Positions 56,716 through 64,000 of a stretch of 64,000 nucleotides of DNA are shown here, piece after piece. The notes beneath the pieces were generated by a model, which saw nothing but the letters and a program-made list of their open reading frames with translations, was not told the DNA's origin and ran no database searches. The position numbers and the translations under genes are program-made. Location: contig NZ_QXJP01000007.1 of NCBI RefSeq assembly GCF_004115085.1, forward strand, positions 1 through 64,000, in the 5' to 3' direction. This stretch comes from Longirhabdus pacifica. GTDB taxonomy: Bacteria > Bacillota > Bacilli > Paenibacillales > DSM-105158. Every line of letters begins with the position of its first letter. The stretch's first letter is position 1.

Positions 56716-56979
56716 TTAAAAAACAAAAAACTTCGTTTTATCTGCAATATTGCCATCGTAAGTTGTTTTTAAATGCTTACGATAAGAAGGTTCTACACCA
56801 GTAACAAACGGCAGCTTCATTAATTTATGTTGAATTTCTTCCATTTTATCTTCAAATACATACAAAACGGCATAATCCATTTTTTTAGAAACATAATGTA
56901 CCATTCCATATTTTTCAAGTACTCGAGTGTTTTTCATATCTTGAAACCATATTATTAATCCATTACGTTTAGGAAACAT
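56716..56979 (-). CDS. ylbG: YlbG family protein (DUF2129)
   Basis: This 87-residue cytosolic protein matches B. subtilis YlbG/UPF0298: RNGLIIWFQDMKNTRVLEKYG, MDYAVLYV, and the C-terminal SYRKHLKTTYDG. The function is unknown; it is almost always next to ylbF, as here (16 bp apart). Start ATG with AAGGGGGAAG upstream. Confidence 0.88.
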   Translation of the reverse strand: MFPKRNGLIIWFQDMKNTRVLEKYGMVHYVSKKMDYAVLYVFEDKMEEIQHKLMKLPFVTGVEPSYRKHLKTTYDGNIADKTKFFVF

Positions 56980-56995
56980 GCTCTTCCCCCTTTAT

Positions 56996-57436
56996 TTACC
57001 CACATTTCCCGCTACATGATCCACCAGTAGAACACCCTTCATCTAGTTGTAACGTATTAGATGGGACTTTAATCGTAGGTGATACGGTATGGGCAATATT
57101 TTTTGCTATGGAATACAACAAATCATCTAGTTCTTCTTCCACGGCTTTAAATTGCTTTACTAAATCATATTGATTCACTTTCTCTTCTACATCTTTCACT
57201 TCTTGTATTCCTTTATGATAATCAGGATGATATTGTCCGAAGCGCTCGTACTCTGCAAATTTTTCTTTCTGTTTATCTAACTCTTTGATTGCTTCTTGTA
57301 TAGTCTCATCATTGCGCAACAATGATTTAAGCGCTAAATAACGATCTAGTACTTCAGAATGGTTAACCATATCTGCAAGTTCATATGCATTGATCATCAA
57401 ACGAGAAACATCAAACTTTTGATCTAATGAATCCAT
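56996..57436 (-). CDS. ylbF: YlbF, Y-complex (RicF) protein
   Basis: YlbF joins YmcA and YaaT in the Fe-S-binding Y-complex that promotes RNase Y-dependent mRNA maturation and affects sporulation, competence and biofilm. The 146-residue helical protein ends in the cysteine cluster CSTGGSCSGKCG, the Fe-S ligands of YlbF. ATG 57436 follows AGGAGGGC; upstream in-frame codons to 57490 lack a site. It is followed by ylbG. Confidence 0.88.
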   Translation of the reverse strand: MDSLDQKFDVSRLMINAYELADMVNHSEVLDRYLALKSLLRNDETIQEAIKELDKQKEKFAEYERFGQYHPDYHKGIQEVKDVEEKVNQYDLVKQFKAVEEELDDLLYSIAKNIAHTVSPTIKVPSNTLQLDEGCSTGGSCSGKCG

Positions 57437-57584
57437 CCATTGCCCTCCTGCAAGTTTAATATTTATGGTATGATCTTTATTTGTGATCAAATATATAGAA
57501 AGGTATTAAAGGTATTAACTCTAAGCTTACAACAATTTTTTTCTTTTTTCTACAATCTAAATGAATAATTAAACAAAAAACAAA

Positions 57585-59444
57585 TTATTTATTTTTATCA
57601 TTCATTCCTGGTAAAATTAATTTTATTTCTTGCCAATCACTACTGTGAAATGACAATTGGCCTCTTCCCTTGATATTCCCCTCTACTTTCCAAGCTTGAT
57701 CGCATTTTGTTAATCTTTTCGGTACAAAATATACATTCTCATCTTTATGCCTCACCATTATATACGTATGAAGATGAAGCGCAGTTTCAATTATTTGTAC
57801 ATTTATTGCAATATGGTACTTTCGATATGCATGCATCCAGTGCGAGGGAATGACGTGAGGATAAGCATATATATCGTCAAACGTGAGATATTTTTTCTCA
57901 ATAGATCCTTGAAAATCCTTATACCTACTATATAATATACTGTTTATTTCTTGTGAATCCAACATGTAATTGTATACATCTATGGCTTCAGCTGACTGAC
58001 ATGAGTTTGAAAACAATAAAGGTACATGCTGATATTGCTGCCGTTGACTCGTCATTTCATGCATGTTATGTGTATGTATGGAGCCATGATTGGTATTGTG
58101 AGCATCCCTACTCCAATCCATCATACATTTTTCTACATTTTTAGGTAAACCATATTTGGATACTTGTTGTAAAAAGGAACACAGATAGTTGCCGTCTCGA
58201 CCCGCTAAGCAAGCTTTCATTACACTATTTTTTGTAATTTTATATTGCTGATCCTGCTTTTCTGTCATTAACTGCAATTCAAACTGTACATCTAATTGTA
58301 AATGTGGAGGCTTCAATAAGGAGAAATCACTTTGCAAATATAGCATGGCTATGCGTTTTTTTTCCGAAAGCGATATATAAAGATCGTCGTGTTCATCATA
58401 ATGTAACAGAACACAGTCCAGAGCTTGCAACGGTTTTAAACAACGTAAATGAAATTGTGTCAGTATCTCATCTTCTAGTTGGTCATCTTTCCACTTTAGT
58501 TCTTTTCTCACTTGGTTCATGATGTCTGCAACAGCGTAACATGAATGAGGAGAAAGTAGTGGAATAATAGAAAGTAGGTGCTGAACATAAATAGTACTGG
58601 GATAAAACACTTCATGAATGAATTTTTCCATCCATATTTGATGCTCCTGCTCTGATCCTTGCAACCATTCATTGCAAACAGAAGGTTGTATATGTAATTG
58701 ATCATCTGATATGCTTGTTAGTCCTAAACGGAGACTATAATCTAACAGCACAGCAACATAAGGAGGGTAAGATGCATATTTTTCTTCTTTGAATTTAACA
58801 AATTGAAAATGTTCATCTAAGGACCGAATTTCTTGTTGCAGCATATGCGTGATACGCTTGGGCAATACCCCTTTTTTAGTTAACGTAATAGGTTGATATT
58901 GTACGAACTGCAAGATTGTAATTACATCTTCCATAAATCCATCACAGCTTATCATGTCATTATCCATCGTATTCTCTTTCGCAATAGATGAAAAGTGATC
59001 TTCCAATGAAAAACATACAGAAAACCAATGAGATACTAAATCTTGTGGCAAAATGAACCATCGTTCTTGTTGACGATGACGGTGGAAAACATATAGCATG
59101 CCAAGCTGACTCAATTGAATGACAGCTGCTTTTAATTCTGCCCCAGCTACATCATCTATGTCACATGCAAGCAGTTGATCTATTGTAAAAAAACTTGCTG
59201 GAAAATAGATAAGGATGTATGTAAGGCTTTGTTTTACATAAGGATCTAAGTGCTGAAAAGCTTGCTTTAGCTTAGATTTGTTTTGCAACAACTGCTCGAT
59301 AGCATCTCCATCTTGCAATAGTGGTTGATACGAAGCATGTTCCCTTATTTGTTGCAACAACGAAAGCGGTATCGTATTTATCCATTCTTCACTGAACAAG
59401 GTACATCCCATCCTTCTCATCACCAGATACTTCTTTGATGTCAT
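57585..59444 (-). CDS. Helicase-associated (XPB/Ssl2 N-terminal-like) protein
   Basis: This 619-residue protein has no ATPase motifs. The C-terminal ~150 residues (EAIDVYNYMLDSQEINSILYSRYKDF to ALHLHTYIMVRHKDENVYFVPKRL) fit the Helicase_C_3/XPB-associated domain found next to bacterial XPB genes. The central part is mostly helical (winged-helix-like). It overlaps the helicase gene by 56 bp, strong evidence of translational coupling and a physical complex. The start is ATG 59444 with AAGGGTATACTT; TTG 59399 is an alternative. Confidence 0.68.
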   Translation of the reverse strand: MTSKKYLVMRRMGCTLFSEEWINTIPLSLLQQIREHASYQPLLQDGDAIEQLLQNKSKLKQAFQHLDPYVKQSLTYILIYFPASFFTIDQLLACDIDDVAGAELKAAVIQLSQLGMLYVFHRHRQQERWFILPQDLVSHWFSVCFSLEDHFSSIAKENTMDNDMISCDGFMEDVITILQFVQYQPITLTKKGVLPKRITHMLQQEIRSLDEHFQFVKFKEEKYASYPPYVAVLLDYSLRLGLTSISDDQLHIQPSVCNEWLQGSEQEHQIWMEKFIHEVFYPSTIYVQHLLSIIPLLSPHSCYAVADIMNQVRKELKWKDDQLEDEILTQFHLRCLKPLQALDCVLLHYDEHDDLYISLSEKKRIAMLYLQSDFSLLKPPHLQLDVQFELQLMTEKQDQQYKITKNSVMKACLAGRDGNYLCSFLQQVSKYGLPKNVEKCMMDWSRDAHNTNHGSIHTHNMHEMTSQRQQYQHVPLLFSNSCQSAEAIDVYNYMLDSQEINSILYSRYKDFQGSIEKKYLTFDDIYAYPHVIPSHWMHAYRKYHIAINVQIIETALHLHTYIMVRHKDENVYFVPKRLTKCDQAWKVEGNIKGRGQLSFHSSDWQEIKLILPGMNDKNK

Positions 59445-61089
59445 AAGTATACCCTTGTTCTACTAAAAACAGTTGCCGATGCATGCTGTTTTCCTGCTCT
59501 ACTGTGTCTTTCGACACTAAACTGTAAAAATGAGCTTCATTGTCTCCTTTTTTTGGTCGCAACACTCTCCCAAGTCGTTGAGCTTCTTCTTGACGTGAGC
59601 CAAAGCTTCCAGACACTTGAATGGCCACTGTAGCATTTGGAAGATCAACAGCAAAATTAGCTACTTTAGAGACAATTAATATGTTAAGTTTACCTTGTTT
59701 GAATGCATTGTAGTATGCTTCCCTTGTTTCATTATTACTTTTACCATGAATAACAGGTGCTTTCAACACATCTGCAATATGTTCTAACTGGGTAATATAC
59801 TGTCCTATAATTAATATTTTCTGATGAGCATGATGATGCAAAATACGTTGAATATACTGTAATTTATTACTATTTTCTCCTGCAATACGATGTTTGTATT
59901 TCGCAGCGCTTTCCCAATATAGCTTTTGATCTGCTTCAGATAAATCAATACGAACTTCATGACACTGTACTTTGGCAATCCACCCTTTTGCTTCAAGCTC
60001 TTTCCAATGCAATTCATAACATTTATGTCCTACTAAAGAAAAAACATCAGTCTCTCGTCCATCTTCCCTAATTAATGTTGCCGTCAAACCTAGGCGTCTC
60101 GTGGCTTGTAAATCTGCTGTAGCACGAAACACTGGAGCAGGAAGCAAATGGACCTCATCGTATATTATTAACCCCCACTTTCGACTAGAAAAAAGTTTCA
60201 TATGTTTAAAATCATGTTGTTTGTCTCTCCTATATGTTAACAATTGGTAAGTTGAGATGGTAATTGGTTTTATTTGCTTATTATCTCCAGTATATTCTCC
60301 GATAGCAGACGTGGAAATATTGCATTTGTCTGCAATTTCTCGCTTCCATTGTTTCACCGACGTTTTGTTGGAAGTAAGGATTAACACTTCACATTGTAGC
60401 TTTGCCATCGCATATATACCTACCATCGTTTTTCCAGCACCACAAGGAAGATGAACTACACCACTACCAGAAAATATGTTCTTTGAATTTAAAAAAGCTT
60501 CCACGGCTTCTTTTTGATAATCACGTATGTGAAACATTTCACCTGAATTCGTGACATCCCGTAATGAAATAGGTAGTTGCTCACTGTCGTCGTATCCTGC
60601 TTTATCTATCACGGGATACCCTTTACTTGTCATTACTTTTTTCAATATCCCTCTATTTTGTTTCTTTAACTTCCACTTACCTTCTTTTATTTCTTCTTCT
60701 AAAAGAGAGCGAATTTCTTTGTCTTGTACCCAGTCCTGTTCCAATGAGGTGTCGGCGTTGATGTAGAGTGATTCATTCTCTTTATTTATCTGTAATGTTC
60801 CATAACGATGCATCATCTTTTGAACTTGTTGAATGACAGAAAGCGGCACTTTCATTTTACAATGGGTGGTCAAAAACTGTTTGATTTCTTCCGCTTTTTT
60901 ACCCATAGCAGCTGCATTCCAAAGCGATGTGTTTGTAATATGGAATGTGTGGAATTGCTCTGGTGTTTTCATCAAATCGGCAAAGCAAATCAGTTCTTTC
61001 CGCATTTGCTCATAGTCAGGATGGTTTACTTCTAGTTGAACGCAGCCGTCCTCTTGTATGATTAGGGCTTTTTCATCGTTAAAATACAT
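59389..61089 (-). CDS. XPB/Rad25-type DNA helicase
   Basis: This 566-residue SF2 helicase has an N-terminal damage-recognition-like region (~1-175), Walker A HLPCGAGKTMVGIYA, motif Ia TSNKTSVKQW, Walker B IIYDEVHLLP, motif III TATLIREDGRET (with the Arg-Glu-Asp of XPB) and motif VI EEAQRLGRVLRPKKGD. Archaeal and bacterial XPBs work in DNA repair or transcription-coupled opening, often with the Bax1 nuclease; here the partner is the helicase-associated protein downstream. The ribosome site is weak (GTGAGG). Confidence 0.9.
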   Translation of the reverse strand: MYFNDEKALIIQEDGCVQLEVNHPDYEQMRKELICFADLMKTPEQFHTFHITNTSLWNAAAMGKKAEEIKQFLTTHCKMKVPLSVIQQVQKMMHRYGTLQINKENESLYINADTSLEQDWVQDKEIRSLLEEEIKEGKWKLKKQNRGILKKVMTSKGYPVIDKAGYDDSEQLPISLRDVTNSGEMFHIRDYQKEAVEAFLNSKNIFSGSGVVHLPCGAGKTMVGIYAMAKLQCEVLILTSNKTSVKQWKREIADKCNISTSAIGEYTGDNKQIKPITISTYQLLTYRRDKQHDFKHMKLFSSRKWGLIIYDEVHLLPAPVFRATADLQATRRLGLTATLIREDGRETDVFSLVGHKCYELHWKELEAKGWIAKVQCHEVRIDLSEADQKLYWESAAKYKHRIAGENSNKLQYIQRILHHHAHQKILIIGQYITQLEHIADVLKAPVIHGKSNNETREAYYNAFKQGKLNILIVSKVANFAVDLPNATVAIQVSGSFGSRQEEAQRLGRVLRPKKGDNEAHFYSLVSKDTVEQENSMHRQLFLVEQGYTYDIKEVSGDEKDGMYLVQ

Positions 61090-61210
61090 GGTGTAACCTC
61101 ACATATTATTTTTACGAACTAGATAACGAACTGGATGATGCTGATTGTATCCAGTTCGTTTATACCTATATTCATACACGTACGTATTGTAGTAAATACG
61201 TTATAATGTC

Positions 61211-61633
61211 TTAATAGACCCGTTTCTCAGATATTTCACTTAATGCTTCTCCTGCTTCATCCTCAGAGCTTCTGTGCGTTGCAAGATCCCCAATAGACAC
61301 AACACCTAGTAAACGTTCCTCTTCTACAATCGGTAATCTTCTTATTTGTTCACGTGCCATCATTTGAGATGCTTCATCGATGGAAGTGTCGGGACATGCT
61401 GTCGTAATGGAGTTGCTCATTACCTCGTTAACGCTGGTGGAACCAGAATGTTTTTCAGCGTATCCGCGTACAACCAGGTCTCTATCCGTTACAACGCCAA
61501 CCATTCGATCTCCTTCAACAACAGGAACAAAGCCAATATCATTGTCTTTCATTTTGCATGCTGCTTCGTATAAGCTACTATCTTCTGCAACGGTAACACA
61601 ATCCGTGCTCATAATATCTCTTAACGTATGCAC
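61211..61633 (-). CDS. CBS-domain pair protein (YhcV-like)
   Basis: This 140-residue protein consists of two CBS domains (about 8-58 and 72-122; DNDIGFVPVVEGDRMVGVVTDRDLV, core MVGVVTDRDLV, then RLPIVEEERLLGVVSIGDLA). It probably forms an adenosine-nucleotide-sensing Bateman dimer. Start GTG 61633 with AAGGAGG. That site lies within a 14-bp leader stem, so translation is probably regulated. Stand-alone pairs like YhcV are often stress or sporulation induced. Confidence 0.88.
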   Translation of the reverse strand: MHTLRDIMSTDCVTVAEDSSLYEAACKMKDNDIGFVPVVEGDRMVGVVTDRDLVVRGYAEKHSGSTSVNEVMSNSITTACPDTSIDEASQMMAREQIRRLPIVEEERLLGVVSIGDLATHRSSEDEAGEALSEISEKRVY

Positions 61634-61640
61634 AACAAAA

Positions 61641-61696
61641 CCTCCTTCAAAAATGTAGTACAGATTACAAGTTTAACTTTCCCATTTTGAAGGAGG
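61641..61696 (-). promoter_or_regulatory. Leader hairpin masking the CBS gene ribosome binding site
   Basis: In the mRNA, CCTCCTTCAAAATG (61696-61683) can pair with CATTTTTGAAGGAGG (61655-61641) around a 27-nt loop: 14 pairs with one bulged U. The 3' arm is the AAGGAGG site of the CBS gene. Confidence 0.7.
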
Positions 61697-61743
61697 AGCA
61701 TGCACAACAATCATGTTGTATTTATTTATTTTTGAGCAATAGC

Positions 61744-62919
61744 TTATTTTTCAGCAACATAATCATCCATCATTGCAAGGAATAACATCGCTGCATTGAA
61801 CATACATTCTTCGTCAATTCTGAATTTAGGATGATGATGAGGGTAAACATACCCTTTCTTTGTATTCGCAGCACCAACAAACATAAAACAGCCAGGTACT
61901 TCTTTTAGATAATAGGCGAAATCTTCAGCACCCATCACCGGCTCTGATAACGAAACATGTTCTTTATCAAACATATTATTGGCAACGTCAAAAAAACGTG
62001 CAGCCTCTTTCTCATCGTTCACTACAGCTGGGTATCCCATAATGTAATCCAGTTCATGTTTAGCATCAAAAGATGCACAAGTATGCTCCGTCATCATCAT
62101 GATACGTTGACGAATAAACTGCCTTGTATCTTCTGAAAATGTACGTACAGTACCTTGCATTTCACAAGTATCTGCAATGACGTTAAATGCCGTTCCCGCT
62201 TGCAAAGAACCTACCGTGACTACAGCTGGATCTAATGGATTTATATTTCGACTTACAATCGATTGTAATTGCACCGTGAGTTGAGCGCCAATGAGTGTAC
62301 TATCTATCGTTTGATGGGGCATGGCACCATGTCCACCTTTACCCATTACTTTGATTTTAAATTCATCTGCTGCTGCCATTAATTCACCAGGAGCACTGCT
62401 CACTTTTCCCACTTCTAGTGGTGTCCAAATATGCACGCCATATATAACGTCAACGCCATCTAAAGCACCATCTTTAATGAGCGAGATGGCTCCACCAGGT
62501 GGTAATTCTTCAGCATGCTGAAATAAAAGTCTTACATGATAAGGTAAATTCGCTTTATTTTCGTTTAATAGTTTTGCTATGCCAAGTAACGTAGCGGTAT
62601 GCGCATCATGTCCACAAGCATGCATAATTCCTTCATGTTGGGAACGAAATTCAAAATCGCTCTCCTCCGTAATAGGCAATGCATCCATATCGGCTCTTAA
62701 TGCTATGGTAGGACCGGTATTGTCTGATGTAATATCAGCGATAATGCCGCTCCCCCCTGTTCCAAAACGATATGGGATATTCCATTCTTTTAATTTTTCC
62801 GCAACATAATGCGTGGTGTTTTTTTCTTGATACGATAGTTCTGGATACTGATGCATATGTCTACGCCATTCCACCATCTCGGGATATAGCTCCTTGAGTC
62901 TTGTCATCCATGTATGCAT
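61744..62919 (-). CDS. M20 family amidohydrolase
   Basis: This 391-residue di-metal peptidase/amidohydrolase of the M20D type (aminoacylase, hippurate or N-acetyl-diaminopimelate deacetylase-like) has the motifs WRRHMHQYPELSYQE, ALRADMDALPITEE, MHACGHDAHTATLL, HAEELPPGGA and the late metal ligand VMGAEDFAYYL. I take ATG 62919 after AAAGGAGGGC; the 20 codons to 62979 lack a site. The physiological substrate cannot be read from sequence. Confidence 0.9.
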   Translation of the reverse strand: MHTWMTRLKELYPEMVEWRRHMHQYPELSYQEKNTTHYVAEKLKEWNIPYRFGTGGSGIIADITSDNTGPTIALRADMDALPITEESDFEFRSQHEGIMHACGHDAHTATLLGIAKLLNENKANLPYHVRLLFQHAEELPPGGAISLIKDGALDGVDVIYGVHIWTPLEVGKVSSAPGELMAAADEFKIKVMGKGGHGAMPHQTIDSTLIGAQLTVQLQSIVSRNINPLDPAVVTVGSLQAGTAFNVIADTCEMQGTVRTFSEDTRQFIRQRIMMMTEHTCASFDAKHELDYIMGYPAVVNDEKEAARFFDVANNMFDKEHVSLSEPVMGAEDFAYYLKEVPGCFMFVGAANTKKGYVYPHHHPKFRIDEECMFNAAMLFLAMMDDYVAEK

Positions 62920-63128
62920 AGTAAGCCCTCCTTTTCCCATATTGTTTATGCTCACTATTTTACCAGATTTATTGTTCAATGAATATTCTTATCCTTTGCT
63001 TGCGCAAGTTGGTTAAACATACTATCATATAATAGAGAGAAAATACAATCAATTGGATCTAGTCCTGCAAGTCTTTGAATACATAACAGTAATAGACTAG
63101 AAATTATATACAAAGGGGAAAGAAATCT

Positions 63129-63467
63129 ATGATTTTAGAAAATGCAAGCATTTTAAAGGCAAAAAGTGAACTCGCTCATCTGGATGAGGTGCTGGAGCAA
63201 GAAGGTTTTGTGAGATGGCAATGGGAGTACAACCGAGCTACTTACGACTTTAAAATTTCCGATAACGGTTCTGATTATTTTCTAAGAATAAATACAAGAG
63301 CAATAGAAGGAAAGCTAGAAAATCCATTTGCAGTGCTGGAAATTGAAGCGGTATATGTTGGGCTGGCTACGTTCCCACACGGGTTAGATTACAACACTTC
63401 CATTCCAGACAAAGTCAATACGTTAGTAAACAAAAAATTAGACAAACTCAAAACAGTATTAACATAG
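63129..63467 (+). CDS. yugN: YugN-like protein
   Basis: This 112-residue soluble protein of the YugN-like family (function unknown) has SELAHLDEVLEQEGFVRWQWEYNRATYDFKI (core RWQWEYNRATYDFKI), LRINTRAIEGK and FPHGLDYNTSIP. AAAGGGGAAAG precedes the ATG. It is 11 bp upstream of the ftsW-type gene and probably in its transcription unit. Confidence 0.82.
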   Translation: MILENASILKAKSELAHLDEVLEQEGFVRWQWEYNRATYDFKISDNGSDYFLRINTRAIEGKLENPFAVLEIEAVYVGLATFPHGLDYNTSIPDKVNTLVNKKLDKLKTVLT

Positions 63468-63478
63468 GACAACGATAA

Positions 63479-64000
63479 ATGGAGCAACAAAAAAGAGGTA
63501 CTCCTGATTTTCTCCTTTTATTTTTAACGTTTATTCTTGTTGGATTTGGTATTGTTTCCGTATTCGGTGCAAGCACATTACAAGCAGTGAAGATATTAAA
63601 TGATCCGATGTATTTTACTAGCAAACAAATGATTATCGCTACTGGTGGAACGTTCATTATGTTAATCACGATGAACATTCACTATCGACAATTTGAAAAA
63701 TGGTTCTTGCTATTATTTATCGTCATCATTGGCTTATTATTATTCGTATTGCTGTTTGCTGACGAAAGAAATGGTGCTAGAAGTTGGATTGACATCATGG
63801 GAAACTTCTCTTTACAACCATCTGAATTCGCTAAAATTATCGTCATTATTTACATCTCCGCGCTCATTAGTAAAAAAGGAGAAAACTTTCGTGATTTCCA
63901 GAAAGGATTCCTTCCTGTTGTCACTGTAGTCGGTTTTATCACGCTTCTTATTTTGCTGCAAGGGGATTTTGGAACAGCTATCATTCTCGTTCTATCCGCA
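63479..64000 (+). CDS. ftsW: FtsW/RodA/SpoVE-type SEDS glycosyltransferase, N-terminal part
   Basis: The frame runs from ATG 63479 past the window edge (174 codons seen). It is a membrane peptidoglycan polymerase of the SEDS family. Helix 1 has LLLFLTFILVGFGIVSVFGAS, core GFGIVSVFGAS; NGARSWIDIMGNFSLQPSEFAKI is the family signature (core GARSW and QPSEFAK), followed by LLQGDFGTA with the catalytic-loop Asp. FtsW rather than RodA or SpoVE is suggested by the neighbouring yugN-like gene. The ribosome site is weak (AGGACAACGATAA). Confidence 0.85.
   Translation, partial: MEQQKRGTPDFLLLFLTFILVGFGIVSVFGASTLQAVKILNDPMYFTSKQMIIATGGTFIMLITMNIHYRQFEKWFLLLFIVIIGLLLFVLLFADERNGARSWIDIMGNFSLQPSEFAKIIVIIYISALISKKGENFRDFQKGFLPVVTVVGFITLLILLQGDFGTAIILVLSA

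Noticed and set aside
59389-59444. Helicase and helicase-associated protein as one frameshifted gene
   Set aside because: Each part has its own plausible start or stop, and the two-gene arrangement is known for bacterial XPB loci.

Overview
The window is chromosomal DNA from a low-GC, endospore-forming Bacillaceae, most likely a halotolerant or alkaliphilic marine or soil genus. The evidence is strong AGGAGG-type ribosome binding sites, frequent GTG and TTG starts, homologues of Bacillus ylbF, ylbG, rqcH/yloA, a yloB-type Ca2+ pump, yheC/D, yugN and ftsW, a LysM/GH18 spore-cortex-type hydrolase, a NaChBac-type sodium channel, and many acidic proteins. This placement is inference. No rRNA, tRNA, prophage, IS transposase or CRISPR array was seen.

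Region 1 (1-10.5 kb) is a urea uptake and hydrolysis locus. After the tail of a membrane protein gene, urtABCDE (a five-component urea ABC transporter) lies on the minus strand. It diverges from ureABCFGD (urease and accessory proteins) on the plus strand. The shared 260-bp intergenic region has a perfect TGTNA-N7-TNACA box and a one-mismatch box, as bound by TnrA/GlnR, so nitrogen-limitation control is expected. ureE is absent and UreG has a short His-rich N-terminus. The operon ends in a 204-bp hairpin-rich element with 10-bp inverted ends and a perfect 43-bp direct repeat.

Region 2 (10.5-24.7 kb) holds an alpha/beta hydrolase and an orphan solute-binding lipoprotein. Next is a GntR/ABC-2 operon (YtrA-like regulator, ATPase, two tandem paralogous permeases) with a 27-bp palindromic operator. 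It also carries a remarkable secreted fusion of a broken subtilisin-like module to a DJ-1/PfpI domain, a patatin-like lipase, three small envelope or stress-type proteins sharing duplicated terminators, a BacNaV channel and an MFS exporter.

Region 3 (24.7-41 kb) holds a sphingosine-1-phosphate-lyase-like PLP enzyme with a DUF819 membrane protein, a small membrane protein, the LysM/GH18 hydrolase and the Ca2+ P-type ATPase divergent from rqcH. It continues with a YheC/D ATP-grasp protein, a KamA-family radical SAM enzyme, an acetyltransferase, an unrecognised protein, a methyltransferase and a TipA-like MerR regulator.

Region 4 (41.3-50.8 kb) is the most striking: five consecutive, same-strand, exactly 592-residue S9 prolyl-oligopeptidase paralogues, all with intact Ser455/Asp537/His569. 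The array looks like recurrent duplication with gene conversion.

Region 5 (50.9-64 kb) holds catalase, a methyltransferase pseudogene, a phosphoesterase, a PHP-domain phosphatase, and four ~71-bp tandem double-hairpin repeats of unknown function abutting a LysR gene. It ends with ylbG-ylbF, an XPB-type helicase with its helicase-associated partner, a CBS-domain protein whose ribosome binding site is buried in a 14-bp leader hairpin, an M20 amidohydrolase, a YugN-like protein and the start of an FtsW-type SEDS protein cut by the window edge.
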